Assembly: GCA_944412445.1 (NCBI GenBank)
Contig: CALYBJ010000020.1
Coordinates: 1-38,798 of the forward strand
Source: an uncultured Clostridia bacterium
GTDB taxonomy: Bacteria > Bacillota > Clostridia > Oscillospirales > Acutalibacteraceae
DNA length: 38,798 nt
Reading direction: 5' to 3'
The stretch's first letter is position 1. Each line of letters opens with the position of its first letter. Position numbers and translations under genes: made by a program. The notes under the pieces are model-generated. The model did no database searches and was not told the DNA's origin. It saw only the letters and a program-made list of their open reading frames with translations. This document shows positions 26,341-34,363 of this stretch, piece after piece.

Positions 26341-28143
26341 ATGAAAAAATACATTTCAATTATACTGGCAGTAATTTTTCTTTTTTTAAGCTCGGTTTAC
26401 GCTTATGCAGATTTTGAAAATACACACAGCAATTCCGGCAATTTTTTAAGTGACATACTTAATATTGCCCAGACTCAGGTTGGATACGCCGCTGACGCAG
26501 ACAGCTCAAAATATGACGGCTTCAGTGACGGCACAACTGAAAGCTGGGCGGGAGCTTTTATTTCATGGAGCGCAAATGAAGCCGGTATTCCCAATAATGT
26601 CATCCCGGGAAAATCCTCAACAACCGGTCTTTATTCATTTTTTAAGGACGATTTAAAAACTCTTTCCGATAATTCATACAAGCCCTCAGCCGGCGATATA
26701 ATTTTTATAATGACTGACGGTTCTCCCGAATCATGCGGAATTGTGATTTCGTCGGACAATCAGTACATAACCGCAATTGCAGGAGACATTGATAATAAAG
26801 TTCAAAAAATGCTGTATACTTTAAACGGTCACCTTGTTTTTAAATTCGCATCTCCTGATTATTCTTACGATCCGGGTTATAATGTAGGGACATATATGAC
26901 TACCGCTTCTTTTCTGAATTTCAGAAAAGAGCCCACAATAAACTCAACAGCTTTAGCTCAGATTCCTCTCGGAACCATTGTAACTATTACAGAATTTAAC
27001 AACGGATGGGGAAAAATTACTTATAACGGTAAAACCGGATGGATAAGTATGGAGTATGCTGTTGAATATGATGATACTCATACCGACACTTCAATATACG
27101 GCGTAAACTGGAAGGTTATCGATGTGTCGAAATGGCAGGGTGATATTGACTGGAGCAAGGTTGCATCAAGCAATATTCAGGGAGTAATAATGCGAATCGG
27201 TTTAAGAGGTTCTGCCACAAGAAAAATCTTAATTGACGAGAGATTCCTCTCTTATTACATGGGGGCAAAGAATGCCGGACTTCATATAGGATGCTATTTT
27301 TACACAACCGCAACAAGTGCCGCCGAAGCAGCTCAAGAAGCTCAATTTGTTCTTAACGCAATAAAACAGCACGATTTGGAATTTGATATGCCCATTTACT
27401 TGGATATTGAAGATGCCGTAACCGAAAAAACAGGTAAATCAGTAATCAACGAAATTACGGAAACATTTTTAGAAGCCATTGAAGCTGAAAATTATTACGC
27501 CGGAGTCTACTGTAATGTATACTGGGCAAACACCTACTTTTCACCGCTTCTCTTCAACGGAAGAGCGTTATGGATTGCCGAATGGGCGGACAAGTGCAGC
27601 TATAACGGTCCCTACGGTATGTGGCAGTATACCGATAAAGGCAGCGTAAGCGGAATCGAAGCAAACAGCACTGACCTGAACATCTGTTATATAAATTATC
27701 CGCAGCTTATAAAAGATAAGGGCTATAATACAGGAGAAGAAAAACCAACGGAGCAGCTGCCGACCGAAAGCACCACTGCACCTTCCGAAACAACAACGCA
27801 GGACACTGAAACAACGACTCAAGGCATTGAAACAACAACACAGAATACTGAGACAACAACCAAAATCGATGAATCAACAACGCAAGGAACTGCGACAACT
27901 ACCACAGCTACTGAAGAATCCACAACCGAATCTTCTCCAGCGGAATACATATTAGGTGATGTTGACGGCAATGGCAAAATTACAGCGGCTGATGCAAGAC
28001 TTGCCCTCAGGTGTTCAGCATCTCTCGAAAAGTTAACCGACAGAGCACTTACGGCGGCAGATGCAGACAAAAACGGAAAAATCACTGCAGGTGACGCAAG
28101 ATTGATTTTACGCGCCGCAGCAAATATTGATAAACTTCAATAA
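26341..28143 (+). CDS. Secreted GH25 muramidase with pseudo-amidase, SH3b and dockerin domains
   Basis: The 600-residue product has: a signal peptide (1-~23); a CHAP/NlpC-like domain (~35-170); an SH3b wall-binding domain (~183-242, with LNFRKEPTINS and GWGKITYNGKTGWIS); a GH25 lysozyme domain (~257-452) with VIDVSKWQGDIDW and the catalytic YLDIED (Asp355, Glu357); a Thr/Glu-rich linker (~466-533); and a type I dockerin (~537-600) with two calcium loops, DVDGNGKITAADARLAL and DADKNGKITAGDARLIL. In the first domain the expected catalytic Cys after Trp69 is Ala70, and the expected His before CGIV is Ser131, so it looks inactive. Start: ATG 26341 with GAAAGGA upstream. It should cleave peptidoglycan outside the cell and dock to a cohesin protein encoded elsewhere. 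Confidence 0.9.
   Translation: MKKYISIILAVIFLFLSSVYAYADFENTHSNSGNFLSDILNIAQTQVGYAADADSSKYDGFSDGTTESWAGAFISWSANEAGIPNNVIPGKSSTTGLYSFFKDDLKTLSDNSYKPSAGDIIFIMTDGSPESCGIVISSDNQYITAIAGDIDNKVQKMLYTLNGHLVFKFASPDYSYDPGYNVGTYMTTASFLNFRKEPTINSTALAQIPLGTIVTITEFNNGWGKITYNGKTGWISMEYAVEYDDTHTDTSIYGVNWKVIDVSKWQGDIDWSKVASSNIQGVIMRIGLRGSATRKILIDERFLSYYMGAKNAGLHIGCYFYTTATSAAEAAQEAQFVLNAIKQHDLEFDMPIYLDIEDAVTEKTGKSVINEITETFLEAIEAENYYAGVYCNVYWANTYFSPLLFNGRALWIAEWADKCSYNGPYGMWQYTDKGSVSGIEANSTDLNICYINYPQLIKDKGYNTGEEKPTEQLPTESTTAPSETTTQDTETTTQGIETTTQNTETTTKIDESTTQGTATTTTATEESTTESSPAEYILGDVDGNGKITAADARLALRCSASLEKLTDRALTAADADKNGKITAGDARLILRAAANIDKLQ
27790..27900 (+). repeat. Degenerate 21-base repeats encoding a Thr-rich linker
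   Basis: Tandem degenerate units encode seven-residue repeats of the form ETTTQ-x-x (TTTQDTE, TTTQGIE, TTTQNTE, TTTKIDE). They form the flexible linker between the GH25 and dockerin domains, probably extended and possibly glycosylated. Confidence 0.75.
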
Positions 28144-28153
28144 TCGTTATACC

Positions 28154-28194
28154 AAACGGAAGCAGCAGTAAAAGCCTGCTTCCGTTTTTCTTTA
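28154..28194 (+). terminator. Terminator after the muramidase gene
   Basis: AAACGGAAGCAG (28154-28165) pairs perfectly with CTGCTTCCGTTT (28176-28187) over a 10-base loop, followed by a T-rich tail. Confidence 0.93.
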
Positions 28195-28207
28195 TCCGCA
28201 GGCGAAT

Positions 28208-28259
28208 GCAATAAAACAGCTTCGGACAGAAACAAAAAATAATACGCTCGTTTTATTGC
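28208..28259. repeat. 10-base inverted repeat in the gap before the Crp/Fnr gene
   Basis: GCAATAAAAC (28208-28217) and GTTTTATTGC (28250-28259) are exact reverse complements 32 bases apart. The 189-base stretch between the muramidase terminator and the Crp/Fnr gene holds this repeat, a weak AAAAAGC/GCTTTTT stem (28284-28309) and the regulator promoter, and no gene. Confidence 0.45.
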
Positions 28260-28323
28260 TGAAATTATCAACAAATAATCAAAAAAAAGCATTAACTTTA
28301 TGGCTTTTTAAATTTAAAAACAG

Positions 28324-28350
28324 TTGACTTTTAATTATAATCTGATATAA
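28324..28350 (+). promoter_or_regulatory. Sigma-A promoter of the Crp/Fnr regulator gene
   Basis: TTGACT lies at 28324-28329 and TATAAT at 28345-28350, with a spacer of about 15-16 bases. The palindrome 28351-28366 directly follows the -10 box. Confidence 0.72.
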
Positions 28351-28366
28351 TGTATCACATGATACA
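28351..28366 (+). promoter_or_regulatory. Palindromic operator, probable Crp/Fnr-family site
   Basis: TGTATCA and TGATACA form a perfect 7-base inverted repeat around a CA centre. It covers the expected transcription start of the regulator gene, where binding would repress. The 16-base size and TG...CA ends resemble Crp/Fnr-type sites. Confidence 0.7.
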
Positions 28367-28383
28367 GATTTGAGGCTTTTTTT

Positions 28384-29049
28384 ATGAAGAAATCCACTTT
28401 AGAAGCTTTAAAAAAGTGTAAGCTTTTTAAAACACTCAGTGAAGATGCGCTTAACTATATCACTGAAAATTACTCTGTAATGTCATCCTGTGACAAGAAT
28501 GAAATTATTTTTTCCGAAACATCTTATACACGCTCCATTGTTATTATTACAAAAGGAAGAGCAACTGTAAAAAAGAAGGGCGGCAGCGGAAAAATTCTGA
28601 TGAATGTACTGAACACCGGAGATGTTTTCGGAATGGCTGCCATGTTTTACGAGCAGGAAAATTTCCTTACGGAAATAACTGCGGCTGAAAAAGTATCTTT
28701 AATGACAATTTCAAAAGAAAACCTTATTAATATTTTTTCTGAATTTCCGGCAGTAACAGAAAATTATATAACGATTTTATCGGAAAAAATACACTTTTTA
28801 AATAAAAAAATCAGCACTTACACAAAGGCGGACGCGTCACAAAAAGTAGCGTCATTTATTCTTCAGTGCGAAGCTGCTGACGAAAACACCGTAACACTGC
28901 CGATAAGCATAACGGATATTGCCGATGCCCTTAACACAGGCAGAGCTTCCGTTTACAGAGCATTTGAAGCTTTTGAAAAAAACGGCATTATAAAAAGAAA
29001 AGGTAAAACTATCAAAATCCTTAACAAAGAGGCACTTGAAAATCAGTAA
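28384..29049 (+). CDS. Crp/Fnr family transcriptional regulator
   Basis: The 221-residue protein has an N-terminal cyclic-nucleotide-binding-like beta barrel (residues ~12-125, with a GDVFGMAAMF segment where cAMP receptors bind phosphate), a connecting dimer helix (~125-150) and a C-terminal winged helix (~150-215). The recognition region reads ITDIADALNTGRASVYRAFE. There is no N-terminal Cys cluster typical of oxygen-sensing Fnr. The phosphate-binding segment lacks the RxS motif of E. coli Crp, so the ligand is unknown. A perfect palindrome at its own promoter suggests autoregulation. The next three genes on the strand encode an importer whose start lies 48 bases downstream, so it is the probable target. 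The start codon follows a T-rich stretch with GAGG upstream. Confidence 0.88.
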   Translation: MKKSTLEALKKCKLFKTLSEDALNYITENYSVMSSCDKNEIIFSETSYTRSIVIITKGRATVKKKGGSGKILMNVLNTGDVFGMAAMFYEQENFLTEITAAEKVSLMTISKENLINIFSEFPAVTENYITILSEKIHFLNKKISTYTKADASQKVASFILQCEAADENTVTLPISITDIADALNTGRASVYRAFEAFEKNGIIKRKGKTIKILNKEALENQ

Positions 29050-29097
29050 AGCAGCATTTTTTGCTTTAAATAATACATTTTAACAGGAGTGAATTGT

Positions 29098-30147
29098 ATG
29101 AAAACAAAAAAAATTATTGCTCTTATGCTGGCGCTGGCGTTTATTCTTACAGCCTTTGCAGCATGTTCAAGCAATAAAACAAATGAAGAATCAACAACCG
29201 ATGAGGCGCTGTCAGAAGAAGTATCCGCTGCTGAAGAAGTGTCCGAAACTTCGGAAGACGCTGTGAAAGTATCCTTTTTAAAGGGTCCGACAGGTATGGG
29301 GGCCGCTTATATGTGGACGCAGTCCGACAACGGAGAAACCATGAACAATTACAGCATCACGCTTGACACCGACGCTACTACTGTCGGACCTAAGCTTATG
29401 ACAGGTGAATACGATATTGCGGCAATACCTACCAACCTTGCGGCATCTCTTTATCAGAAATCTCAGGGCAAGGTTAAGGTTTTGGCGGTAAACACACTGG
29501 GCGTTCTTTATCTTGTCACCAAGAACAATGCGGTAACCTCTCTTGACGACCTTAAAGGCAAAACTATCCTCGCTTCAGGCGAAGGAACAATTGCAGAGTA
29601 CGCACTTGACTTTGTTCTGGAAAAATACGGCTATGAAATCGGCAAGGATGTCAATATCGAATTTACTACGGAACACTCAGAATCCGTTGCAAAAGCTCTT
29701 GCCGGCGGTTATGATGTACTTCTTCTTCCCGAACCCTTTGTTTCTCAGATTATGGCTAAAGATTCAAGCTTCACAATCGGCGTAAATCTTACGGAAGCAT
29801 GGGAAACCTACGGAGACTGCACACTTACAATGGGCTGTATCGCCGTTAACACCGCTTTCTATGAGAACCACAAAGAGGAAGTAAACAACTTTATTAAGGA
29901 TTACAGCGAATCAGTAAAGTTTGTAAATGAAAACATTGACGAAGCGGCTCAGATGATTGAAAGCCACGATATTATGGCTGCTGCTGTTGCAAAAAATGCA
30001 ATTCCCAATTCAAACATCGTCTGCTACACCAATGATGAAATGAAAACGGCTCTTACAAGCTGCTACACTGTTTTGCTGGATCAGAACGCAAAAATAATCG
30101 GCGGAAGTATGCCTGCCGACGACTTCTATATCTATGTCGAAGGATAA
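29098..30147 (+). CDS. ABC transporter substrate-binding lipoprotein (NitT/TauT type)
   Basis: The 349-residue protein has a lipoprotein signal peptide with lipobox-like FAAC (Cys23), then a Ser/Glu-rich spacer (~24-55) and a periplasmic-binding-protein type II fold with GEYDIAAIPTNLAASLYQKS and SLDDLKGKTILASGEGT, typical of the NMT1/SsuA/TauA group. Start ATG 29098 with AGGAGT upstream; an upstream in-frame alternative at 29089 is less likely. It would capture a small solute at the outer membrane face of the cell and pass it to the permease encoded next. The ligand cannot be predicted; thiamine-precursor, sulfonate and nitrate proteins share the fold. Confidence 0.87.
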   Translation: MKTKKIIALMLALAFILTAFAACSSNKTNEESTTDEALSEEVSAAEEVSETSEDAVKVSFLKGPTGMGAAYMWTQSDNGETMNNYSITLDTDATTVGPKLMTGEYDIAAIPTNLAASLYQKSQGKVKVLAVNTLGVLYLVTKNNAVTSLDDLKGKTILASGEGTIAEYALDFVLEKYGYEIGKDVNIEFTTEHSESVAKALAGGYDVLLLPEPFVSQIMAKDSSFTIGVNLTEAWETYGDCTLTMGCIAVNTAFYENHKEEVNNFIKDYSESVKFVNENIDEAAQMIESHDIMAAAVAKNAIPNSNIVCYTNDEMKTALTSCYTVLLDQNAKIIGGSMPADDFYIYVEG

Positions 30148-30886
30148 TAAGCTTAAACGAATAATAAAAACTGTTCTTATAACAATTTTTTGGCTCGGCG
30201 TATGGCAGATTCTTTCTGCCGTCGTCGGGCTTGATGTGCTTTTGCCATCGCCGGTTACATCTCTTAAGGCTCTTGGGGATTTGGCTGCCGAAACTGATTT
30301 CTGGCTTTCAATTTTGTACTCGGTCATCAGAATTTCAATGGGCTTTATTCTGGGTACTGTATTGGGTGCTCTTATGGGAACCGCTTCTTCATTTTCAAAA
30401 AATCTAAGCGATTTTCTCTCTCCCGTTATTCATATTATAAAATCAACACCCGTTGCATCTTTTATCGTGCTTGCTGTTGTATGGCTAAAAACAGGCAATG
30501 TTCCCTCATTTACGGCTATGCTCATTGTAATTCCTGTTGTGCACCTTAACATTAAAACAGGAATAGACGAAACCGACAGGCAGCTTCTTCAAATGGCAGA
30601 CGCGTTCAAGGTTTCGGCAGCAAAAAAAATAAAGTATATATATGTTCCGTCAGTTAAACCCTATTTTATTTCTGCCGTTACAACTGCAATGGGACTTGCC
30701 TGGAAAGCGGGAATCGCGGCAGAGGTTATCTGCAACCCGAAGCTGTCACTGGGCAGCGGCATCTACAGCTCAAAAATTTATCTTGAAACACCGCAGCTGT
30801 TCGCATGGACATTTGTTGTAGTTGTAATCAGTATCATTCTTGAAAAAATAATGGTGTTTTTCCTGAAAAGAGGTACAAAAGAATGA
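30134..30886 (+). CDS. ABC transporter permease (NitT/TauT type)
   Basis: The 250-residue protein has six hydrophobic segments and the type I importer EAA loop in ADAFKVSAAKKIKYIYVPSV (residues ~155-174). LPSPVTSLKAL near the N-terminus is typical of SsuC/TauC-type permeases. Its start overlaps the end of the binding-protein gene by 14 bases, and its stop overlaps the ATPase start as ATGA, indicating tight coupling of all three. It forms the membrane channel of the importer. Confidence 0.9.
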   Translation: MSKDNKLKRIIKTVLITIFWLGVWQILSAVVGLDVLLPSPVTSLKALGDLAAETDFWLSILYSVIRISMGFILGTVLGALMGTASSFSKNLSDFLSPVIHIIKSTPVASFIVLAVVWLKTGNVPSFTAMLIVIPVVHLNIKTGIDETDRQLLQMADAFKVSAAKKIKYIYVPSVKPYFISAVTTAMGLAWKAGIAAEVICNPKLSLGSGIYSSKIYLETPQLFAWTFVVVVISIILEKIMVFFLKRGTKE

Positions 30887-31521
30887 TAAAGTTAAATTCA
30901 GTTTACAAATCCTTTAACGGAACCGAAATTTTAAAAAATTTGACCTCCGGCTTTTCGGAAAAAACAGTTTACTGCGTCATGGGCAAATCCGGAATAGGAA
31001 AAACTACTCTGCTGAATATTATTTCAGGTATGTTAGAACCTGACAGCGGTTCAGTTTCCGGAACCGAAAAATTAAAAAAATCCTTTGTTTTTCAGGAAAA
31101 CAGACTGATTCCTCACTTGTCCGCTTATAACAATTTAAAATTTGTTACTGATGATGGAAAAAAAATAACCGAAGCGTTAAAACTGTCCCGTCTTCTTGAC
31201 GACAAAGAAAAAACACCTGAGGAAATGAGCGGAGGAATGAAAAGACGACTTGCAATCGCAAGAGCAGCCGCCTTTGAAGGGGATATTTTTTTTATTGACG
31301 AGCCTCTGTACGGTCTTGATATAAAAACATCACAGGATATATTGTCGATGATAAAGAAAATGCTTACCGGAAAAACGGCTTTCATAATTACCCACAGCAC
31401 GGCGGAGGCTTATTTTCTCGCTGATAAAATCATTTTTTTAAACAGCTCCCCGGTAAGCGAGCTGATAATCAAAGATATTTCCTGTTTTTCTTCTCCCGAA
31501 GAAATAGAAAAGTTTATATAG
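30883..31521 (+). CDS. ABC transporter ATP-binding protein (NitT/TauT type)
   Basis: The 212-residue ATPase has Walker A GKSGIGKTT (residues ~34-42), Q-loop FQENR, the signature MSGGMKRRLAIARA (a variant of LSGGQ with Met replacing Gln, common in this group), Walker B IFFIDEP, and an H-loop THSTAEA. At 212 residues it is shorter than the usual ~250 of SsuB/TauB. It overlaps the permease gene by four bases and completes the importer. No obvious terminator follows; a 256-base AT-rich gap leads to the next operon. Confidence 0.9.
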   Translation: MIKLNSVYKSFNGTEILKNLTSGFSEKTVYCVMGKSGIGKTTLLNIISGMLEPDSGSVSGTEKLKKSFVFQENRLIPHLSAYNNLKFVTDDGKKITEALKLSRLLDDKEKTPEEMSGGMKRRLAIARAAAFEGDIFFIDEPLYGLDIKTSQDILSMIKKMLTGKTAFIITHSTAEAYFLADKIIFLNSSPVSELIIKDISCFSSPEEIEKFI

Positions 31522-31647
31522 CTTAAAGTTTGATATTTTTTTAATATTTATCAGAAATTTTAATTTTTTATTATTATTTTTTAGCATTATGCACTGTTTG
31601 CTCTGTTTTATTAAAAAAAAATAGTATATGTTTTTTAAGTTATTTTG

Positions 31648-31676
31648 TTGACTTATGGTAAATTTTAAACTATAAT
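31648..31676 (+). promoter_or_regulatory. Sigma-A promoter of the D-amino acid/5-oxoproline operon
   Basis: TTGACT (31648-31653), a 17-base spacer and a perfect TATAAT (31671-31676). It is followed by a 90-base leader before the first start codon. Confidence 0.85.
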
Positions 31677-31690
31677 TTTATTACAGCAAT

Positions 31691-31732
31691 GACGCTGAAT
31701 GTATATTTTTAAATATATGTTCTGCGTCTTTT
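31691..31732 (+). promoter_or_regulatory. Long hairpin in the operon leader
   Basis: GACGC (31691-31695) pairs with GCGTC (31724-31728) and GAA (31697-31699) with TTC (31720-31722). The stem continues through an AT-rich TATATTT/AAATATA section. TTTTATAAT follows. It starts about 10 bases after the expected transcript start, so it could be an attenuator, a stabilising 5' stem or a weak terminator for read-through from upstream. Confidence 0.5.
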
Positions 31733-31777
31733 ATAATGTATAATTTTATTTGCTTTTGTGAAAGGACATGATTTTTA

Positions 31778-32623
31778 ATGAAAAACCTCGGCTATTATAA
31801 CGGTAAGTATGATGAAATCGAGAACATGTATATTCCCATGAACGACCGTGTCTGCTACTTCGGCGACGGATGCTATGACGCTACATATTCAAGAAATCAT
31901 ATCATCTACAATCTTGACGAGCATATTGACCGCTTTTATAATAGTGCCGCTCTTCTGAGAATTGAAATTCCTCACACCAAGGATGAAATGAAGGCTATTT
32001 TAAAAGAAATACTTTCAAAAATGGACGACGGCGACTGCTTTGTTTACTGGCAGGCTACAAGAGGAACCGGCATACGCAATCACGCTTTTCCTGACGACGG
32101 CAGCAAGGCTAATATCTGGATAACCTTTAAGCCCTGCAAAACTCAGCCCATTGATACAAAGCTTAAAATGATAACTCTCGAAGATACAAGATTTCTTCAC
32201 TGCAACATAAAAACTCTTAACCTTCTCCCCTCAGTTATCGCTACTCAGAAAGCTAAAGAAGCCGGATGCGACGAAACAATTTTCCACAGACACGGCAGAG
32301 TTACCGAATGCGCTCACAGCAACATTCATATAATTAAAGACAACATTCTTGTAACCGCTCCTACCGACCACCTTATTTTACCCGGCATCGCAAGAGCGAA
32401 TCTAATAAAAATGTGCAAAAAGCTCGGCTACGGCGTTGACGAAACAGAATACACTCTTGATGATCTTATGAACGCCGATGAGGTTATCCTTTCAAGCTCA
32501 GGCTCTTTCTGTATTCAGGTTGTAGAGGTAGACGGCAAAAAGGTTGGCGGCAAAGCTCCCGAAATGCTTAAAAATCTTCAGGATGCTCTTGTCAAGGACT
32601 TTATGGACGCTACTGATAAATAA
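31778..32623 (+). CDS. dat: D-amino acid transaminase (class IV aminotransferase)
   Basis: PLP enzyme of fold type IV exchanging amino groups between D-amino acids and 2-oxo acids, typically D-Ala + 2-oxoglutarate to pyruvate + D-Glu. The 281-residue protein has the usual length. It carries the PLP-binding Lys145 in CNIKTLNLL, the carboxylate-trap residues Arg100 and His102 in RGTGIRNHAFP (matching Arg98/His100 of the Bacillus enzyme), the active-site Tyr33 and the VTECAHSNI segment. These residues favour D-amino acid rather than branched-chain specificity. It is the first gene of a seven-gene operon (31778-38102), with GAAAGGA before the ATG. In this context it would make or consume D-Glu. 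Confidence 0.88.
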   Translation: MKNLGYYNGKYDEIENMYIPMNDRVCYFGDGCYDATYSRNHIIYNLDEHIDRFYNSAALLRIEIPHTKDEMKAILKEILSKMDDGDCFVYWQATRGTGIRNHAFPDDGSKANIWITFKPCKTQPIDTKLKMITLEDTRFLHCNIKTLNLLPSVIATQKAKEAGCDETIFHRHGRVTECAHSNIHIIKDNILVTAPTDHLILPGIARANLIKMCKKLGYGVDETEYTLDDLMNADEVILSSSGSFCIQVVEVDGKKVGGKAPEMLKNLQDALVKDFMDATDK

Positions 32624-32665
32624 TCTGTATAACTCTCCTTCAAATATTTTAAAGGACTTGATGTT

Positions 32666-33397
32666 ATGGAAAACAAGAACGGCATACGCTTCCTGTACTG
32701 CGGAGATACTGCTGTTTCCGTTGAATTCGGCAACGAGATAAACGCCGAAATTAACAATAAAATTAAAAGCCTTTCAATGGATTTGGCGTCATCTCCGATT
32801 AAAGGCATTATTGAATATATTCCTGCATACCGCTCGCTGCTTATTAACTATGACCCCGGTTTAATAAGCGGCGAAAGCCTTATAAAAAAATTAAAAAAGA
32901 GGACTGCTTCCCTTAAATCTGCTGCTCGGGACAAAAAAACAGTGTTTCTTATTCCTGTTTGCTACGATGATGAATTTGCCCTTGATATAGGCAATGTATG
33001 CTCCCACAGCGGTCTTTCCAAGGACGAAATCATAAAAATTCATTCAGGAACCGATTACCTTATTTATATGCTGGGCTTTCTTCCGGGTTTTCCGTATCTC
33101 GGCGGTCTTGACGAAAGAATTTTTACTCCGAGACTTGAAACACCGAGAACAATCATTCCGGCAGGCAGCGTAGGAATCGGCGGCAAGCAAACAGGCATTT
33201 ATCCTCTGGCTTCTCCCGGAGGCTGGCAGCTTATAGGAAAAACACCTGTAAAGACATACGATCCCGAAAGAGAAGCTCCGATACTTTTTTCCGCAGGCGA
33301 CTATATTAGATTCTGCCCCGTTTCAAAAACCGATTTTGAGCTTATAAAAAAAGACGCTGACGCCGGCAGTTATTCGTGCGAGATAATAAAGGAGTAA
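32666..33397 (+). CDS. pxpB: 5-oxoprolinase subunit PxpB
   Basis: Part of the prokaryotic ATP-dependent 5-oxoprolinase PxpABC, which opens 5-oxoproline (pyroglutamate) to glutamate. The 243-residue KipI/AHS1-family protein shows GFLPGFPYLGGL (residues ~142-153), PAGSVGIGGKQTGIYP and SPGGWQLIGKTP, the diagnostic block of the family. AAAGGA precedes the ATG. pxpC starts four bases after the stop. The older name kipI comes from the Bacillus sporulation-kinase inhibitor, which is a member of this family. Confidence 0.93.
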   Translation: MENKNGIRFLYCGDTAVSVEFGNEINAEINNKIKSLSMDLASSPIKGIIEYIPAYRSLLINYDPGLISGESLIKKLKKRTASLKSAARDKKTVFLIPVCYDDEFALDIGNVCSHSGLSKDEIIKIHSGTDYLIYMLGFLPGFPYLGGLDERIFTPRLETPRTIIPAGSVGIGGKQTGIYPLASPGGWQLIGKTPVKTYDPEREAPILFSAGDYIRFCPVSKTDFELIKKDADAGSYSCEIIKE

Positions 33398-33401
33398 CAT
33401 T

Positions 33402-34349
33402 ATGGGACTGAAAATCACATCGGCAGGTCTTCTTACTACGATTCAGGACACCGGACGGTTCGGATATATGGCTTCCGGATTTTCTCAGTCGGGAGCAATG
33501 GACAAAGACAGCTGCCTTATTGCGAATAAGCTTGTTTTCAACAACGACCTTGAGGGCGTTTTGGAAATGACCTTAAACGGCGTTTCAGGCGTTTTTACAG
33601 AGGACTGCGTTATCGCTCTTACCGGCGCCGATTTGCGCTGGACTGTCAACGACGCCGAAGTCAGACGCTACAAGGCTCTTGAAATCAAAAAAGGCGATGT
33701 AATTAAATCTGCTGCGTCAAGAGACGGCATGAGAGGCTATCTTGCTGTGGCAGGCGGCTTTGACATAAATCCGGTAATGGGCAGTTATTCTACAAACCTT
33801 AAATGCGGCATAGGCGGATTTAACGGTCAAAAAATAAAAAACGGAGATATTCTTCCCTTCAGACATGAAAGAAATCAGCTTCTTCCCGTTTACAAAGGTC
33901 TTGAGGATATTCCCGTTTTTTCAAAAAACACTCCCGTCAGTATTCGTGTTGTTCTGGGTCCTCAGGAAGACTTTTTTTCAAAGAAAGGCATTGATACTTT
34001 TTTAAATTCCGTTTACACCGTTACAACGGATTCGGACAGAATGGGTATTCGCCTTGAGGGTGAGAAAATTGAGTCGGTAAACGGAGTAGATATAATCTCC
34101 GACGGAATTGCTCTCGGCTCCGTTCAGATACCATCTTCCGGAAAGCCTATTATAATGATGGCTGACAGACAGACTGTAGGCGGCTATGCGAAAATCGCCA
34201 CGGTTATTTCGGCGGACATTCCTCTCCTCGCTCAGGCTATGCCCAACACTCAGATTATTTTTGAAGCGGTTTCGCTGAAAGATGCCCAGAAAATATATAA
34301 AAAACACAGAAACCATCTTAATTTAATTGATTACAGACTTATGTTTTAA
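33402..34349 (+). CDS. pxpC: 5-oxoprolinase subunit PxpC
   Basis: Partner of PxpB in 5-oxoprolinase. The 315-residue KipA/AHS2-family protein begins with the typical SAGLLTTIQDTGRFGY and GFSQSGAMD segments. It continues with LTGADLRW, RGYLAVAGGFD and a C-terminal SDRMGIRLEG block. Length matches stand-alone KipA/PxpC. It is separated by 4 bases from pxpB and by 14 from the DUF1445 gene. Confidence 0.93.
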   Translation: MGLKITSAGLLTTIQDTGRFGYMASGFSQSGAMDKDSCLIANKLVFNNDLEGVLEMTLNGVSGVFTEDCVIALTGADLRWTVNDAEVRRYKALEIKKGDVIKSAASRDGMRGYLAVAGGFDINPVMGSYSTNLKCGIGGFNGQKIKNGDILPFRHERNQLLPVYKGLEDIPVFSKNTPVSIRVVLGPQEDFFSKKGIDTFLNSVYTVTTDSDRMGIRLEGEKIESVNGVDIISDGIALGSVQIPSSGKPIIMMADRQTVGGYAKIATVISADIPLLAQAMPNTQIIFEAVSLKDAQKIYKKHRNHLNLIDYRLMF

Positions 34350-34363
34350 AGAGGTTAAATACT

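Noticed and set aside
31522..31777. A riboswitch upstream of the D-amino acid operon
   Set aside because: Only one simple hairpin is visible; the sequence does not show a glycine, lysine or other known aptamer core.
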